Positions 8,540 through 20,189 of a stretch of DNA of 64,000 nucleotides are shown in pieces. A program made the translations under genes and the position numbers. Each line of letters starts with the position of its first letter. The stretch's first letter is position 1. The DNA is from Evansella caseinilytica (lineage in GTDB: Bacteria > Bacillota > Bacilli > Bacillales > Salisediminibacteriaceae), in assembly GCF_900107275.1 (NCBI RefSeq), contig NZ_FNPI01000007.1:62001-126000 (forward strand), read 5' to 3'. Below the pieces are notes generated by a model, which ran no database searches, was not told the DNA's origin, and saw only the letters and a program-made list of their open reading frames with translations.

Positions 8540-10261
8540 GTGAAAGTTGAAGAAAAACCGGTACTCCAGACCGGTACAAAACCGAAGACTGGTGCTGATC
8601 TTCTGGTAGAGTCATTGATTGCAGAAGGTGTTGACACATTATTTGGCTATCCGGGAGGTGCTGTATTACCGATATACGATGCATTGTACCGGGCGAAGGA
8701 ATCATTTCACCATATCCTGACGAGACACGAACAAGGAGCGATTCATGCTGCTGAAGGGTACGCAAGAGTCTCAGGCAAGCCAGGTGTTGTTATCGCAACA
8801 TCCGGTCCAGGTGCAACGAACTTGATTACAGGAATCGCCGACGCGATGATGGACTCCCTGCCGCTCGTTGTTTTTACCGGACAGGTGGCAAGAGGGGTGA
8901 TTGGAACCGATGCCTTCCAAGAGGCGGATGTCATCGGTATTACAACACCGATTACAAAGCAAAATTATCAAATTCAATGTATCAGCGAGTTGCCGAGAAT
9001 TGTGAAAGAAGCTTTTTATATCGCCACCAGCGGCCGACCGGGTCCTGTCGTCGTCGATATACCGAAGGATATTTCCGCCAATCCTTGCGCAGACCAATAC
9101 GAAACAGAGTTTCATTTACCCGGCTACCAGCCGACAACAAAGCCTAATCCGCTGCAAATCAAAAAATTGGCAGATGCGATCGCGAAAGCGAAAAAGCCGG
9201 TGATTCTTGCCGGTGCGGGAATATTGCTCGGAAATGCTTCTGCTGAGTTTAAACAATTTGCAGAAAAATATAACCTTCCGGTGGCAATGACGCTTCTTGG
9301 TCTTGGCAGTTTTCCCGGAAACCACCCCCTTTCCCTTGGAATGGCGGGAATGCACGGGACTTTTACAGCGAATATGGCCATTCATGAGTCCGACTTGCTG
9401 ATAAACATCGGCGCGCGGTTTGACGACCGGCTCACGGGGAACCTGAAGCATTTCGCACCGAACGCAACGGTGGCACACATAGATATCGACCCGGCGGAAA
9501 TCGGAAAAAACGTCCCAACTCATATTCCGGTAGTCGCCGATGCCAAAGAAGCGATAACGGAGCTGCTTGAACAAACGCTTCAACCGCCGGATCACTCCGA
9601 GTGGATGGCACAGTTAAAGCAAAACAAACAGAATTTTCCGCTATGGTATAACAATCCGCAGCAGGAAATGATACCGCAGTGGCTTATCAAAGCGATTCAC
9701 AAAGTGACGAACGGCGACGCCATTGTTACAACGGATGTCGGGCAGCATCAAATGTGGACAGCACAGTATTATACGTTTGATAAACCTAATCGCTGGGTAA
9801 CATCGGGCGGTCTCGGAACAATGGGCTTCGGCTTTCCGGCGGCAATCGGCGCCCAGCTGGCCGCGCCGGATGAGACAGTGGTAGCAATCGTCGGTGACGG
9901 CGGCTTCCAAATGACGCTGCAAGAGCTGTCGATTCTTCAGGAAAAACGGCTGCCGGTCAAAGTAATCATCGTCAACAACGGCGCATTGGGTATGGTGCGG
10001 CAATGGCAGGAAACCTTTTATGAGAAGCGTTATTCTGAATCAATTATCGGCATTCAGCCGGATTTCGTGAAGCTGGCCGACAGCTATGAAATCCGGGGAA
10101 TGAAAATAGAAACTCAGGAACAGCTGATCAGCTGTCTTCCTGAAGTATTTGCTTATGACGGTCCGATGCTGTTGGACTGCCGCGTCCTCCAGCAGGAAAA
10201 CGTCTATCCGATGATCGCTCCAGGAAAAGGGCAGCATGAAATGATAGGGGTGAAACCATGA
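8540..10261 (+). CDS. ilvB: Acetolactate synthase, large catalytic subunit
   Basis: A 573-residue ThDP- and FAD-dependent acetohydroxyacid synthase. The N-terminal block [18 protein letters not shown] and [15 protein letters not shown] carries the catalytic glutamate; the C-terminal ThDP-Mg motif begins at [12 protein letters not shown] and runs to [17 protein letters not shown] start after AGGAGGGG. It condenses pyruvate with pyruvate or 2-oxobutanoate. The stop overlaps the ilvH start (ATGA), indicating coupled translation of the two subunits. Catabolic AlsS is less likely given the paired small subunit. Confidence 0.97.
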   Translation: MKVEEKPVLQTGTKPKTGADLLVESLIAEGVDTLFGYPGGAVLPIYDALYRAKESFHHILTRHEQGAIHAAEGYARVSGKPGVVIATSGPGATNLITGIADAMMDSLPLVVFTGQVARGVIGTDAFQEADVIGITTPITKQNYQIQCISELPRIVKEAFYIATSGRPGPVVVDIPKDISANPCADQYETEFHLPGYQPTTKPNPLQIKKLADAIAKAKKPVILAGAGILLGNASAEFKQFAEKYNLPVAMTLLGLGSFPGNHPLSLGMAGMHGTFTANMAIHESDLLINIGARFDDRLTGNLKHFAPNATVAHIDIDPAEIGKNVPTHIPVVADAKEAITELLEQTLQPPDHSEWMAQLKQNKQNFPLWYNNPQQEMIPQWLIKAIHKVTNGDAIVTTDVGQHQMWTAQYYTFDKPNRWVTSGGLGTMGFGFPAAIGAQLAAPDETVVAIVGDGGFQMTLQELSILQEKRLPVKVIIVNNGALGMVRQWQETFYEKRYSESIIGIQPDFVKLADSYEIRGMKIETQEQLISCLPEVFAYDGPMLLDCRVLQQENVYPMIAPGKGQHEMIGVKP

Positions 10262-10779
10262 AACGAACAATAACCGCCACTGTTCAAAATCGCAGCGGTG
10301 TTTTAAACCGGATCACCGGCCTGCTGCAAAAACGGCAATTCAACATCGACAGCATCTCGGTCGGCAGAACAGAAGTAGACGGAATTTCCCGAATGACGCT
10401 TGTCGTCGACGTGGAAGATGCGCAAAAATTAGAGCAACTGACCAAACAACTGAACAAGCAGATTGATGTACTGAAAGTTTCCGACATCACGGATAAAGCG
10501 ATTGTCGCCCGTGAGCTTGCATTGATAAAAGTCGTAAGCAACAGCCAGCTGCGCAACGAAATTAAAGGAATTATTGAACCTTTCCGGGCATCCATCATCG
10601 ATGTCAGTAAAGACAGCCTAGCAATACAAGTAACAGGAAAACCTGAAAAAATCGAAGCATTGATTGAACTATTGCGTCCTTACGGCATTAAAGAACTGGC
10701 CCGCACCGGTGTTACCGCGTTTTTGCGGGGCCATCAGCCACAGGTCGCAGAACTGACTTCTTATTCTTTATTAAAATAG
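10258..10779 (+). CDS. ilvH: Acetolactate synthase, small regulatory subunit
   Basis: A 173-residue subunit with an N-terminal ACT domain ([19 protein letters not shown], then FNIDSISVG) and the C-terminal small-subunit domain. It binds valine for feedback inhibition and activates IlvB. The length matches B. subtilis IlvH. Its ATG overlaps the ilvB stop by four bases. About 155 bases with an R1 palindrome separate it from ilvC. Confidence 0.95.
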   Translation: MKRTITATVQNRSGVLNRITGLLQKRQFNIDSISVGRTEVDGISRMTLVVDVEDAQKLEQLTKQLNKQIDVLKVSDITDKAIVARELALIKVVSNSQLRNEIKGIIEPFRASIIDVSKDSLAIQVTGKPEKIEALIELLRPYGIKELARTGVTAFLRGHQPQVAELTSYSLLK

Positions 10780-10857
10780 GCCCTTTTCTATTGACGGGTA
10801 TTTTATAAAAAAACACCCGCTGTAGACAAAGTTTAAAAAATACAGCCTTAAATCGTA

Positions 10858-10898
10858 TTTGTTCAAAAAGACAAAAAACGATCTTTTTGAACAGACAC
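10858..10898. repeat. R1-type palindrome between ilvH and ilvC
   Basis: TTTGTTCAAAAAG...CTTTTTGAACAGACAC hairpin, 37 bases before the ilvC start and inside the operon. A second small hairpin, GACGGGTATTTT with AAACACCCGC, lies just upstream (10793-10820) without a T-run, so read-through into ilvC is expected. Confidence 0.7.
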
Positions 10899-10919
10899 TA
10901 AAAAAATTTAACTTGCTGA

Positions 10920-11953
<1,034 letters not shown>

Positions 11954-11954
<1 letters not shown>

Positions 11955-13501
11955 TGCCGCAAATAAAAGTATTTGATACAACGCTGCGGGATGGCGAGCA
12001 GTCCCCCGGGGTGAACTTAAACCAGCTGGAAAAGCTGGAAATCGCCAAGCAGTTGGAACGCTTCGGGGTGGATATCATGGAGGCGGGTTTTCCCGCTTCC
12101 TCCCAAGGGGATTTTGAAGGCGTAAGGAAAATTGCCCAGACGATAAAAAACGCTTCCGTTACCGGACTGGCGAGAGCGAAAAAATCGGATATCGATACGG
12201 CATGGGAGGCGCTGAAGGATGCAGTGGAACCCCGCCTTCACATCTTTCTTGCCACCTCCCCGATTCATATGACATACAAGCTGAAAAAAACACCGGAAGA
12301 AGTGATTCAGACAGCTGTGGAGATGGTATCCTACGCCCGCCAGAAGTTTCCGCAGGTAGAATGGTCTGCGGAAGACGCTTCCCGGTCGGATCTTGACTTT
12401 CTCGCCAAAATTATCGAAAAAGTCATCGATGCAGGAGCAACGGTCATCAATCTTCCGGACACGGTCGGGTACACGACTCCAGAGGAATACGGCCACCTCT
12501 TCCGCTACATGAAAGACACGGTTCCGAACATTGACAAAGTCACCTTATCGGCCCACTGTCATGACGATTTAGGAATGGCGGTTGCCAATTCCATCGCTGC
12601 GTTGGAAAACGGCGCCGGGCAAGTGGAAGGAACCATCAACGGGATCGGAGAACGTGCCGGCAATGCCGCGCTGGAGGAAATCGCCGTCGCTTTAAATATC
12701 CGGAATGATAAATATCCTTTTATAACCAATCTTGTGTTAAAAGAAATTAAACGCACAAGCGATCTTGTCAGCAAGCTGACCGGCATGGCGGTACCGGCAA
12801 ATAAAGCGGTTGTCGGACGCAACGCCTTTGCTCACGAATCTGGCATTCATCAGGACGGCGTGTTGAAAAACGCCGCAACGTACGAAATTATTACACCGGC
12901 ACTTGTCGGTGTCCAGTCAAACGATCTCATTTTAGGAAAGCATTCCGGCCGCCATGCCTTCAAGGATAAAATCGAGAAGCTCGGCTTTCAACTGGCGGAC
13001 GAGAAACTGACAGCGGCCTTCCAGGCATTCAAAAAGCTGACCGACCGCAAGAAAGAAGTAACGGATGACGATTTGTTCTCCATCCTTACAGAGATACAAA
13101 CAGACGTTGCCAGCATAAAAAAATATGTTCTCCAGGCTTTCCAGGTTCAGTACGGTTCTTCCAACCTGCCGACAGCAACCGTGGCGCTGACGACACCGGA
13201 AGGAACGCGCGTAGAAACAGCCTGTACAGGGCAGGGCAGTGTGGAAGCCTTATATAACACACTTGAAGCATTGGTAAAAGAAAAAGTTCATCTTACCGAT
13301 TATCAATTAAACTCCATCGGTCAAGGGCGGGATGCCCTTGCAGAAGCCCATATTAAAATGACGGTAAACGGAACCCCTGTCAACGGCAGAGGTACCGCGC
13401 AAGATGTTCTTGAAGCATCTGCCAATGCCTTTTTAAACGCGATCAATCGAGCATTTTTACTGACCAATCAGTCCGCGGTAAAGGAAACAGCACAAATGTA
13501 G
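11954..13501 (+). CDS. leuA: 2-Isopropylmalate synthase
   Basis: A 515-residue enzyme that commits 2-ketoisovalerate and acetyl-CoA to leucine synthesis. The HMGL-type TIM barrel shows [14 protein letters not shown] at the N-terminus and the metal-binding [16 protein letters not shown] at about residue 200; [12 protein letters not shown] follows, and a C-terminal LeuA dimer/regulatory domain covers roughly residues 390-510 and is the site of leucine feedback inhibition in the family. Short-form length rules out homocitrate or citramalate synthase only in part, but context is decisive. Confidence 0.96.
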
Positions 13502-13645
13502 CGAAATGAACGTTTGCCGTTACAAGTCGGTTGGCCCCCCATCCGCAGCTACGGCTTAAATATTCGGCGACCCGATGCTGCATGGTTACCTGTTTCTCCA
13601 ATGCCTGGGGCCCTGATTCCGTATAAATTACGAGGAGGATTTCAC

Positions 13646-14752
13646 ATGAAAAAACACATTGTTCTACTGCCTGGGGATGGTATCGGAACAGAGGTTATTC
13701 AATCTGCGAACGAAGTTTTGGATGTGATTGCAGATGTATTTAATCATACTTTTACGTATGAAACACATGCCATCGGCGGATGCGCTGTCGATAAATACAA
13801 TAATCCGCTGCCGCAAGAAACCGAAGCGGCATGTCACAAAGCTGACGCGGTTTTACTGGGCGCCGTCGGCGGTCCGAAATGGGACCAGCACCCTTCCCAT
13901 CTTCGTCCGGAGCGCGGCCTGTTGGGAATTCGTAAATCCCTTGATCTCTTTGCCAATCTAAGACCGGTCAAAGGCTTTTCGAAGCTGCTCCACGCCTCTC
14001 CGTTAAAAGAAGAATTGGTCACGGGCAGCGATTTGCTCATTGTCAGAGAATTGACCGGCGGCTTGTATTTCGGTCAGCCGAGCGAACGACAAAATAACGG
14101 CGAATCCGTCGTCGACACACTGGCGTATACGCGAAAAGAAATCGAGCGCATTGTCGATAAAGCTTTCCAAGCAGCACAACTGCGTCGAAAGCATCTGACC
14201 TCCGTCGACAAAGCCAACGTGCTGGAATCAAGCAAGCTCTGGCGGGAAATTGTCGAAGAGAAAAAAGCGCAGTATCCTGATGTCACCGTGGAACACATGC
14301 TTGTCGACGCAACGGCGATGAAGCTGATCACCAAACCTACCTACTTTGACGTCATCGTGACAGAAAATATGTTTGGCGATATTTTAAGCGATGAGGCATC
14401 CGTTCTCACCGGTTCGCTCGGAATGCTTCCTTCCGCGAGCCTGCGGGAAGACAGCTTCGGATTATATGAACCCGTCCATGGTTCTGCCCCGGATATTGCC
14501 GGCAAAGGGATCGCCAATCCTTTAGCAATGATTTTGTCAGCTGCTCTCATGCTCCGTTTCTCGTTTAACCTTAAAAATGAAGCGGCCATCATCGAAAGCG
14601 CGGTGGAAGAAATTTTGAACGAAGGCTATCACACGGCCGACCTTCAGGTCAAAAACGGCCAGCGAGTTAATACCGCAGAAATGACGCACCGCATCGTGGA
14701 ATACATCAAATCGGAAAGCACAACAAGCAGTATTTTAAGCTGCTATACTTGA
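13646..14752 (+). CDS. leuB: 3-Isopropylmalate dehydrogenase
   Basis: A 368-residue NAD-dependent oxidative decarboxylase (B. subtilis LeuB has 365 residues). Motifs: LLPGDGIGTEV at the N-terminus, VRELTGGLYFG, and DAVTE-type metal-binding region FDVIVTENMFGDILSDE, then PVHGSAPDIAGKG. I start at 13646 because GAGGAGGA sits seven bases before it; the open frame extends 44 codons upstream without such a site. The 144-base gap after leuA holds no gene or clear structure. Confidence 0.96.
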   Translation: MKKHIVLLPGDGIGTEVIQSANEVLDVIADVFNHTFTYETHAIGGCAVDKYNNPLPQETEAACHKADAVLLGAVGGPKWDQHPSHLRPERGLLGIRKSLDLFANLRPVKGFSKLLHASPLKEELVTGSDLLIVRELTGGLYFGQPSERQNNGESVVDTLAYTRKEIERIVDKAFQAAQLRRKHLTSVDKANVLESSKLWREIVEEKKAQYPDVTVEHMLVDATAMKLITKPTYFDVIVTENMFGDILSDEASVLTGSLGMLPSASLREDSFGLYEPVHGSAPDIAGKGIANPLAMILSAALMLRFSFNLKNEAAIIESAVEEILNEGYHTADLQVKNGQRVNTAEMTHRIVEYIKSESTTSSILSCYT

Positions 14753-14770
14753 TTGGAAGGAGAAAAAGAA

Positions 14771-16189
14771 ATGGCTGAACCAAAAACAATCATCGAAAAA
14801 ATCTGGGAACAGCATGTTGTTCATCAAGAAGAAGGAAAACCTGATTTGTTATACATCGATTTACATTTAGTCCATGAAGTCACGTCCCCGCAAGCCTTTG
14901 AAGGCTTACGAATGAACGGAAGAAAAGTCCGCCGTCCTGACCGTACCTTTGCAACGATGGATCACAATGTTCCGACGCTGGATCGTTATTTTGTCAAAGA
15001 TCCGGTTTCCAAAAAACAAATGGAAACATTGAAAAAAAATTGTGAAGAGTTCAATGTTTTTTTAGCGGACATTCATCATCCGGATCAAGGAATTGTACAC
15101 GTTATCGGCCCTGAACTAGGGCTGACGCAGCCGGGCAAAACGATCGTCTGCGGAGACAGCCACACCTCTACTCACGGCGCTTTCGGTGCATTGGCCTTCG
15201 GAATCGGAACGAGCGAAGTGGAGCACGTACTAGCAACGCAAACGCTGTGGCAGGCAAAGCCGAAAACCTTGAACGTGAAAGTAAACGGGGAGCTTGGCAC
15301 CGGAGTTACCGCCAAGGACTTGATCCTTGCCATCATCGCCAAGTTCGGCGTCCGCTTCGGAACCGGATACGTCATCGAGTACACCGGGGACGCTATTCGC
15401 AACCTGACGATGGAAGAGCGCATGACCGTCTGCAACATGTCAATTGAAGCCGGTGCCAGAGCCGGATTAATCAGCCCGGACGAAACGACGTTTGCCTATT
15501 TACGCGGCAAGCGCTACGCTCCGGAAGGGGAAGACTTCGATGCCGCCGTGGAAAAATGGCAGGCTCTCGCTACCGACGAAGGTGCTCGATACGATGCAAC
15601 GGTTGAAATCGACGCCTCACAAGTGGAGCCGCAAGTAACATGGGGAACAAATCCAAGCATGTGTATACCGATTAGCGCGACCATACCTGTTCCGGAAGCA
15701 GCGGAAACAGCCAGCGATCAGGATGAAATCAAACGCGCTTTGGAGTATATGGGGCTGGAAGCCGGAAAGCCGATCGCCAATGTACCCGTCGATCATGTCT
15801 TTATCGGCTCCTGTACCAACTCCCGGTTAAGCGACTTAAGAAAAGCAGCCGAAATCGTTCGTGGGAAAAAAGTCAATCCTGCTGTTCAGGCGATTGTCGT
15901 TCCTGGTTCACAAACAGTGAAGCTAGCCGCTGAAGCGGAAGGACTCAATCAAATTTTTAAAGAAGCAGGCTTCCAATGGCGCGAAGCCGGATGCAGCATG
16001 TGCCTTGCCATGAATGATGACATCGTTCCTGCCGGGGAACGCTGCGCCTCCACCTCCAACCGCAACTTCGAGGGCCGGCAAGGTACCGGAGCAAGAACGC
16101 ATCTCGTCAGTCCGGAAATGGCAGCGGCGGCGGCGATTGAAGGCCATTTTGTCGATGTCCGAAACTATACTGCAAAAATATATTCATAG
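14771..16189 (+). CDS. leuC: 3-Isopropylmalate dehydratase, large subunit
   Basis: A 472-residue aconitase-superfamily subunit, the same length as B. subtilis LeuC. It holds the 4Fe-4S cluster: cysteines occur in FIGSCTNSR (near residue 345) and GCSMCLAMN (near 405-410). [18 protein letters not shown] is intact. The start at 14771 ([10 protein letters not shown]) follows GGAAGGAG; the upstream in-frame ATG at 14753 overlaps that site. With LeuD it isomerises 2- to 3-isopropylmalate. Confidence 0.96.
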   Translation: MAEPKTIIEKIWEQHVVHQEEGKPDLLYIDLHLVHEVTSPQAFEGLRMNGRKVRRPDRTFATMDHNVPTLDRYFVKDPVSKKQMETLKKNCEEFNVFLADIHHPDQGIVHVIGPELGLTQPGKTIVCGDSHTSTHGAFGALAFGIGTSEVEHVLATQTLWQAKPKTLNVKVNGELGTGVTAKDLILAIIAKFGVRFGTGYVIEYTGDAIRNLTMEERMTVCNMSIEAGARAGLISPDETTFAYLRGKRYAPEGEDFDAAVEKWQALATDEGARYDATVEIDASQVEPQVTWGTNPSMCIPISATIPVPEAAETASDQDEIKRALEYMGLEAGKPIANVPVDHVFIGSCTNSRLSDLRKAAEIVRGKKVNPAVQAIVVPGSQTVKLAAEAEGLNQIFKEAGFQWREAGCSMCLAMNDDIVPAGERCASTSNRNFEGRQGTGARTHLVSPEMAAAAAIEGHFVDVRNYTAKIYS

Positions 16190-16198
16190 GAGGCTCTC

Positions 16199-16783
16199 AT
16201 GGAACCAATTCGTCAACATCATGGACTTGTCTACCCGTTAAACCGGGCAAATATCGATACAGACCAAATCATTCCGAAGCAGTTTTTGAAGCGGATAGAA
16301 CGTCAAGGCTTCGGACAGTTTTTATTTTACAACTGGCGCTTCAACGACGACGGAGCAGCCCGTGAAGACTTTTCTCTCAATCAGGATAAATACGCCGGAG
16401 CTTCCATCCTTGTGGCCGGGGAAAACTTCGGCTGTGGTTCTTCCCGGGAACACGCTCCGTGGGCGTTGCAGGACTTCGGCTTTAAAGTGATCATTGCGCC
16501 GAGCTTTGCCGATATCTTTTACAACAATTGTACAAAAAACGGCATCCTGCCAGTGAAGCTGAGTGAAGCGGAGATCGAAACGATCGTGAAAAAAGCCGAA
16601 GCGACTAAATACTTGTTGACAGTGAATCTGGAAGAACAATCTGTTTATGACAACGCCGGCTTCCAGACCGCGTTCGAACTCCCTCCCTACCAACGGGAAA
16701 TGCTGCTAAACGGCTGGGATGAAATAGCTGTCACATTGACTCACGAAGAAAAAATCACTGCATACGAACAACTCCGCAGCTGA
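16199..16783 (+). CDS. leuD: 3-Isopropylmalate dehydratase, small subunit
   Basis: A 194-residue swivel domain partner of LeuC. Family motifs: IDTDQIIPKQFLKRI, FGCGSSREHAPWAL and IIAPSFADIFYNNC. TAGGAGG precedes the ATG, nine bases after the leuC stop. Last gene of the operon; a strong terminator follows 45 bases later. Confidence 0.96.
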   Translation: MEPIRQHHGLVYPLNRANIDTDQIIPKQFLKRIERQGFGQFLFYNWRFNDDGAAREDFSLNQDKYAGASILVAGENFGCGSSREHAPWALQDFGFKVIIAPSFADIFYNNCTKNGILPVKLSEAEIETIVKKAEATKYLLTVNLEEQSVYDNAGFQTAFELPPYQREMLLNGWDEIAVTLTHEEKITAYEQLRS

Positions 16784-16827
16784 ATGGTCAGTATCAGGTA
16801 GTATCTCTGGCACGGCTGTTGAATCGC

Positions 16828-16874
16828 AACAGCCTCTTCCAACACGGCGTCAAGCTGGGAAGAGGCTGTTTTTT
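16828..16874 (+). terminator. Rho-independent terminator of the ilv-leu operon
   Basis: AACAGCCTCTTCC (16828-16840) pairs with GGAAGAGGCTGTT and is followed by a run of T residues ending at 16874. Confidence 0.9.
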
Positions 16875-17340
16875 AACTCGTGTGAATTCCTGCCAACCTC
16901 TCACGCTCTTGATCATTCTAACGATCATTAGTCCGTTCCTCCATCGCTTCATGATCTGCTGTCGTATTTTCCCATCCTTTCCGTTCTTTTTGATGATGTT
17001 TCAGTTCATTGCCGACGATGTATCTGCGAAAATTATTTTTTGAATTTTTGTAAAATTCTTTTTTTATTTCGCATAACTATGCTATCATAAAAGCAGTTAT
17101 TCAATAAAACAAAGGCAACTTGGCTATATTAAAAAAGTATCTTTAAACGGAGGACATACAGAAGCAAAACGTTTTTGGACGGCAGCCGCAAGCGAGGAAA
17201 CAGACACGGAACGAATTCTAACAACACAATGTTAGCACAGCAAAGCAACTGCCGGTCCGCGTTCCTTTGACTTTCGTAACTACCTCAAGTGGCAGTCATA
17301 GCGTTGATGAACAAACGTCTGTATGAAAGGAGGCTTTTCA
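16875..17340. other. Gene-free interval after leuD
   Basis: About 465 bases, AT-rich at 17030-17100, with no ORF of recognisable coding character. A TATCAT hexamer at 17083-17088 could be a -10 for the small gene at 17341, but no matching -35 is seen. Confidence 0.5.
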
Positions 17341-17517
17341 GTGAAACTTTGGATGACGCCAATCTGCTTTTTAGCAATTCCTGTCCTGTACCTCATTGTT
17401 GGTTTTCTCGGTTTCCCACAAAACGGTATTATCTTTTGGACAGGAACCGCTGTGTTAACGCTGTTGGGAGCTTACTTTACAAAGCACTTGCCGGAAGTTG
17501 AAGAAAGTTACTCCTGA
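17341..17517 (+). CDS. Small two-helix membrane protein, unknown
   Basis: Fifty-eight codons from a GTG preceded by GAAAGGAGGCTTTTCA, a strong ribosome-binding site at ideal spacing. The product has two hydrophobic segments (about residues 5-25 and 31-47) joined by GFPQNG, and an acidic tail ending HLPEVEESYS. I do not recognise the family. It stands alone, followed after about 45 bases by a terminator-like hairpin. Confidence 0.6.
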   Translation: MKLWMTPICFLAIPVLYLIVGFLGFPQNGIIFWTGTAVLTLLGAYFTKHLPEVEESYS

Positions 17518-17530
17518 CTCCGGGTCTTTC

Positions 17531-17696
17531 GAATTGTAATCGTGCGAACGGTAACTTTTTTGGCCGGACTCCATTCACGAGCTTTCGCGAGTCTGAGTCC
17601 GGCATTTTTAAATCGTAATCACGCGAACCGTAACCTTTTTGGCCGGACTCCATACATGGATGAGCTTTCGCGAGTTGACCGAGCCTGAGTCCGAGC
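17531..17696. repeat. Tandem duplication of a hairpin unit
   Basis: Two units of about 80 bases (about 17531-17604 and 17612-17696) share GTAATC, GCGAAC, the block TTTTTGGCCGGACTCCAT and GAGCTTTCGCGAG, then TGAGTCCG. Both fold on GGACTC/GAGTCC. The second lacks the T-run. Confidence 0.65.
17563..17609 (+). terminator. Terminator-like hairpin, first of two tandem units
   Basis: GCCGGACTC (17563-17571) pairs with GAGTCCGGC (17595-17603), followed by ATTTTT. Suited to ending the small gene at 17341. A diverged second copy of the whole unit follows at once. Confidence 0.65.
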
Positions 17697-17740
17697 CGCC
17701 CGACATAGTCGGGACGAACCACCATACATATTCACAGAAA

Positions 17741-18090
17741 GGGGCTGTGCCAAATGCCAAAATTATTTAAGGGTAATGGCTCCGTGCTTGTCTCTTCCTC
17801 TGCAAGCACAGCTTCGATGACGATCCGTCGAGACAACTCGATGGGAAAGGCATCGTAGCTTTGCTCGTCGCTGCACGCTCGATAGGAAAAAACCACTCCT
17901 ATCGGGCTTTTGAAAAGATGCAGCGGCTTCGCTCATTGTCTCTTCCTCTGCCAGTATTGCACTGATGTCGATCCAAGTGCCATCGCGCGCGATGACACGA
18001 TGAGACAGTTCGCAGCTTCTTGGTGAAGTGTCGCTCAAAGCTTCGGTGGTGTCTCAAAAGGGAAAAAAACACCCTTTTGAGATACCCCCC
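17741..18090. repeat. R2 dispersed repeat (MITE-like)
   Basis: A 350-base element with ends GGGGCTGTGCCAAA and TTTTGAGATACCCCCC, an imperfect inverted repeat. The 3' part repeats 1722-1876 closely (TTGTCTCTTCCTCT, then CCAAGTGCCATCGCGCGCGA). Internally the module TGTCTCTTCCTCTGC occurs twice (near 17790 and 17938), each time paired with a GAGACA block. The last 45 bases form a hairpin GTGTCTCAAAAGGG/CCCTTTTGAGATAC. No ORF and no transposase. Confidence 0.75.
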
Positions 18091-18104
18091 TCACAAGACA
18101 TTAT

Positions 18105-18215
18105 TTAATACCAAAATGCTGCGCCGATAATCGCCAGCAAAATAAACAGGACCAAAATGAACGTAAAGCCTCCAATCGGAGCTCTTGCCGGTGCATCAGT
18201 TGGAGCGTGAGACAT
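18105..18215 (-). CDS. YjcZ-family small sporulation protein
   Basis: Thirty-six residues starting MSHAPTDAP and ending in the single hydrophobic helix GGFTFILVLFILLAIIGAAF. This GGFxxILVLFILLVIIG pattern is the signature of the YjcZ/small sporulation protein family of Bacillaceae, typically 25-50 residues, of unknown mechanism. The ATG at 18215 is preceded by GGAAAGGAGGC at good spacing. The open frame runs farther upstream but without a better start. Confidence 0.85.
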   Translation of the reverse strand: MSHAPTDAPARAPIGGFTFILVLFILLAIIGAAFWY

Positions 18216-18373
18216 AAAAAAGCCTCCTTTCCATAGGTTCACTCCTATATTATGCGAGATAGGTGAATGTGTTTGGGCACGCGCAACCACAGCGTTCATT
18301 TTCAAGCGAAGGCATCTCTTCACCCCTATGCAGTGAAAATCTCGTCTTTTTTAACATCAGATAGAAAAAGATA

Positions 18374-18402
18374 ATGATTCTTTCTTTTAAATTGTATATA
18401 AT
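18374..18402 (+). promoter_or_regulatory. Possible promoter of prfC
   Basis: A perfect -10 TATAAT at 18397-18402 lies 44 bases upstream of the prfC start, with only a weak -35 (ATGATT at 18374-18379, spacing 17). Confidence 0.4.
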
Positions 18403-18446
18403 GAGGAAATCGGAGCTTTTGAACTTGAGAAGAAAGGATTTTGTTT

Positions 18447-19991
18447 ATGTCTACTGAAACACCAAGGCGAACATTTGCAATCATCTCCCACCCTGATGCA
18501 GGTAAAACTACATTGACGGAAAAATTGTTGTTTCTCGGAGGCAGCATTCGCAGCGCCGGCACTGTAAAAGGGAAAAAAACCGGTAAATTCGCGACCTCCG
18601 ACTGGATGGAAATTGAGAAACAAAGAGGGATATCCGTCACTTCCAGCGTGATGCAGCTATTATATAACGGCGTGCAAATCAATATTCTTGATACCCCCGG
18701 TCACCAGGATTTCAGCGAAGATACGTACCGCACTTTAACCGCCGTTGATACAGCCGTCATGGTTATCGACAGTGTCAAAGGGATTGAGGCGCAGACAATT
18801 AAGCTGTTTAAAGTCTGTCGAATGCGCGGAATTCCGATTTTAACATTCATTAATAAGCTCGATCGGGAAGGGAAAGAACCCCTTGATCTCTTAGCTGAAA
18901 TTGAAGAAGTTCTCGAAATGGAAACTTATCCGATGAACTGGCCGATCGGCATGGGAAAAACATTAAAAGGGATCTACAGCATCCCTGACAATACGATTGA
19001 AGTTTTCAACGAAACACACGAACGTGAGATAATACCTTTTGACGGGCAGAAAGTGCTTGCCGACTACGAAAAAGAAAAACTGGAAGAAGATATCATGCTG
19101 CTGGAGGAAGCAGGAAATGAGTTTACGATGGAAAAAGTACGAAACGGCTCATTGACCCCTGTCTTTTTCGGAAGCGCCTTGTCCAGCTTCGGCGTGCAAT
19201 CTTTTTTAGATCACTTCGTCACACTCGCCGCTGAACCACAGCCGCGCAAAGCTTCCGGCGTATTGCTTCCTCCTGACAGCGAGGTGTTCACCGGATTTGT
19301 ATTCAAAATACAAGCAAATATGAATCCTCATCACCGCGACCGCATTGCCTTTCTCCGAATTTGCTCCGGGAAGTTCGAGCGCGGAATGGAAGTGATGCTT
19401 TCACGAACAGGAAAAAAAATGAAGCTGAATCAGTCACATTCGTTTTTTGCTTCCGACCGGGAAACCGTTGAAACAGCCATGGCAGGTGATATTATCGGAC
19501 TATACGATTCCGGAAACTTTCAGGTGGGCGATACGCTCGTCATCGGAAATGAGCGTTTAATTTATGAGGAAATGCCTCAGTTCCCTCCGGAAAAGTTTGC
19601 AAAAGTGACGGCGAAAAACGCGTTGAAGCATAAGCAATACCATAAAGGGATGGAACAGCTCGTACAGGAAGGGACAATCCAGTTGTACAAAACCCCTTTT
19701 TTTGAAGATTTTATCATCGGTGCTGTCGGCGAGCTGCAATTTCAAGTATTTGAGTACCGAATGAAAAACGAGTACAACGTGGAGATCGAATTTCATCATA
19801 TGACACATGAGTTGGCCCGCTGGGTCACAAAGGGAGAAGTCACAGATAAAATGACAGACAGCCGGAAAATGCTCGTAAACGATCAGCAAGGCCGTCCAGT
19901 TCTTTTGTTTGAGAACGACTTCGCTCTCCGCATGTTCCAGGAAAAATACTCTGATATTGAGCTTTCCACCGGCTGGGAATTGCTTGAATAA
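18447..19991 (+). CDS. prfC: Peptide chain release factor 3
   Basis: A 514-residue translational GTPase that recycles RF1/RF2 from the ribosome after peptide release. G-domain motifs: [16 protein letters not shown] (G1), [14 protein letters not shown] (G3) and FINKLDRE (G4). The RF3-specific C-terminal half ([19 protein letters not shown]) separates it from EF-G and TetM. AGAAAGGA lies eight bases before the ATG at 18447; a TTG at 18441 is too close to that site. Monocistronic. Confidence 0.94.
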   Translation: MSTETPRRTFAIISHPDAGKTTLTEKLLFLGGSIRSAGTVKGKKTGKFATSDWMEIEKQRGISVTSSVMQLLYNGVQINILDTPGHQDFSEDTYRTLTAVDTAVMVIDSVKGIEAQTIKLFKVCRMRGIPILTFINKLDREGKEPLDLLAEIEEVLEMETYPMNWPIGMGKTLKGIYSIPDNTIEVFNETHEREIIPFDGQKVLADYEKEKLEEDIMLLEEAGNEFTMEKVRNGSLTPVFFGSALSSFGVQSFLDHFVTLAAEPQPRKASGVLLPPDSEVFTGFVFKIQANMNPHHRDRIAFLRICSGKFERGMEVMLSRTGKKMKLNQSHSFFASDRETVETAMAGDIIGLYDSGNFQVGDTLVIGNERLIYEEMPQFPPEKFAKVTAKNALKHKQYHKGMEQLVQEGTIQLYKTPFFEDFIIGAVGELQFQVFEYRMKNEYNVEIEFHHMTHELARWVTKGEVTDKMTDSRKMLVNDQQGRPVLLFENDFALRMFQEKYSDIELSTGWELLE

Positions 19992-20136
19992 GACCATGTC
20001 CCGCACGATTTTGTGAATTTTGCGACTTAGGCTTTACAACGTGGATGCGCTGTGGGCGATAAAACAAGGCCGTGAAGTTCGACCGCAGTAGTCGGAAACA
20101 GCAGAGCATACACGGCATAGCCAATGTAGTAAAGAT

Positions 20137-20183
20137 GCCTGACCCCCAGTGATGTATTGCATGAACACACCGGGGGGGCAGGC
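20137..20183 (-). terminator. Terminator of the LPXTG protein gene
   Basis: GCCTGACCCCC (20137-20147) pairs with GGGGGGGCAGGC (20172-20183). Read on the minus strand it is followed by ATCTTT, directly after the stop at 20190. Confidence 0.65.
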
Positions 20184-20189
20184 ACTAAA

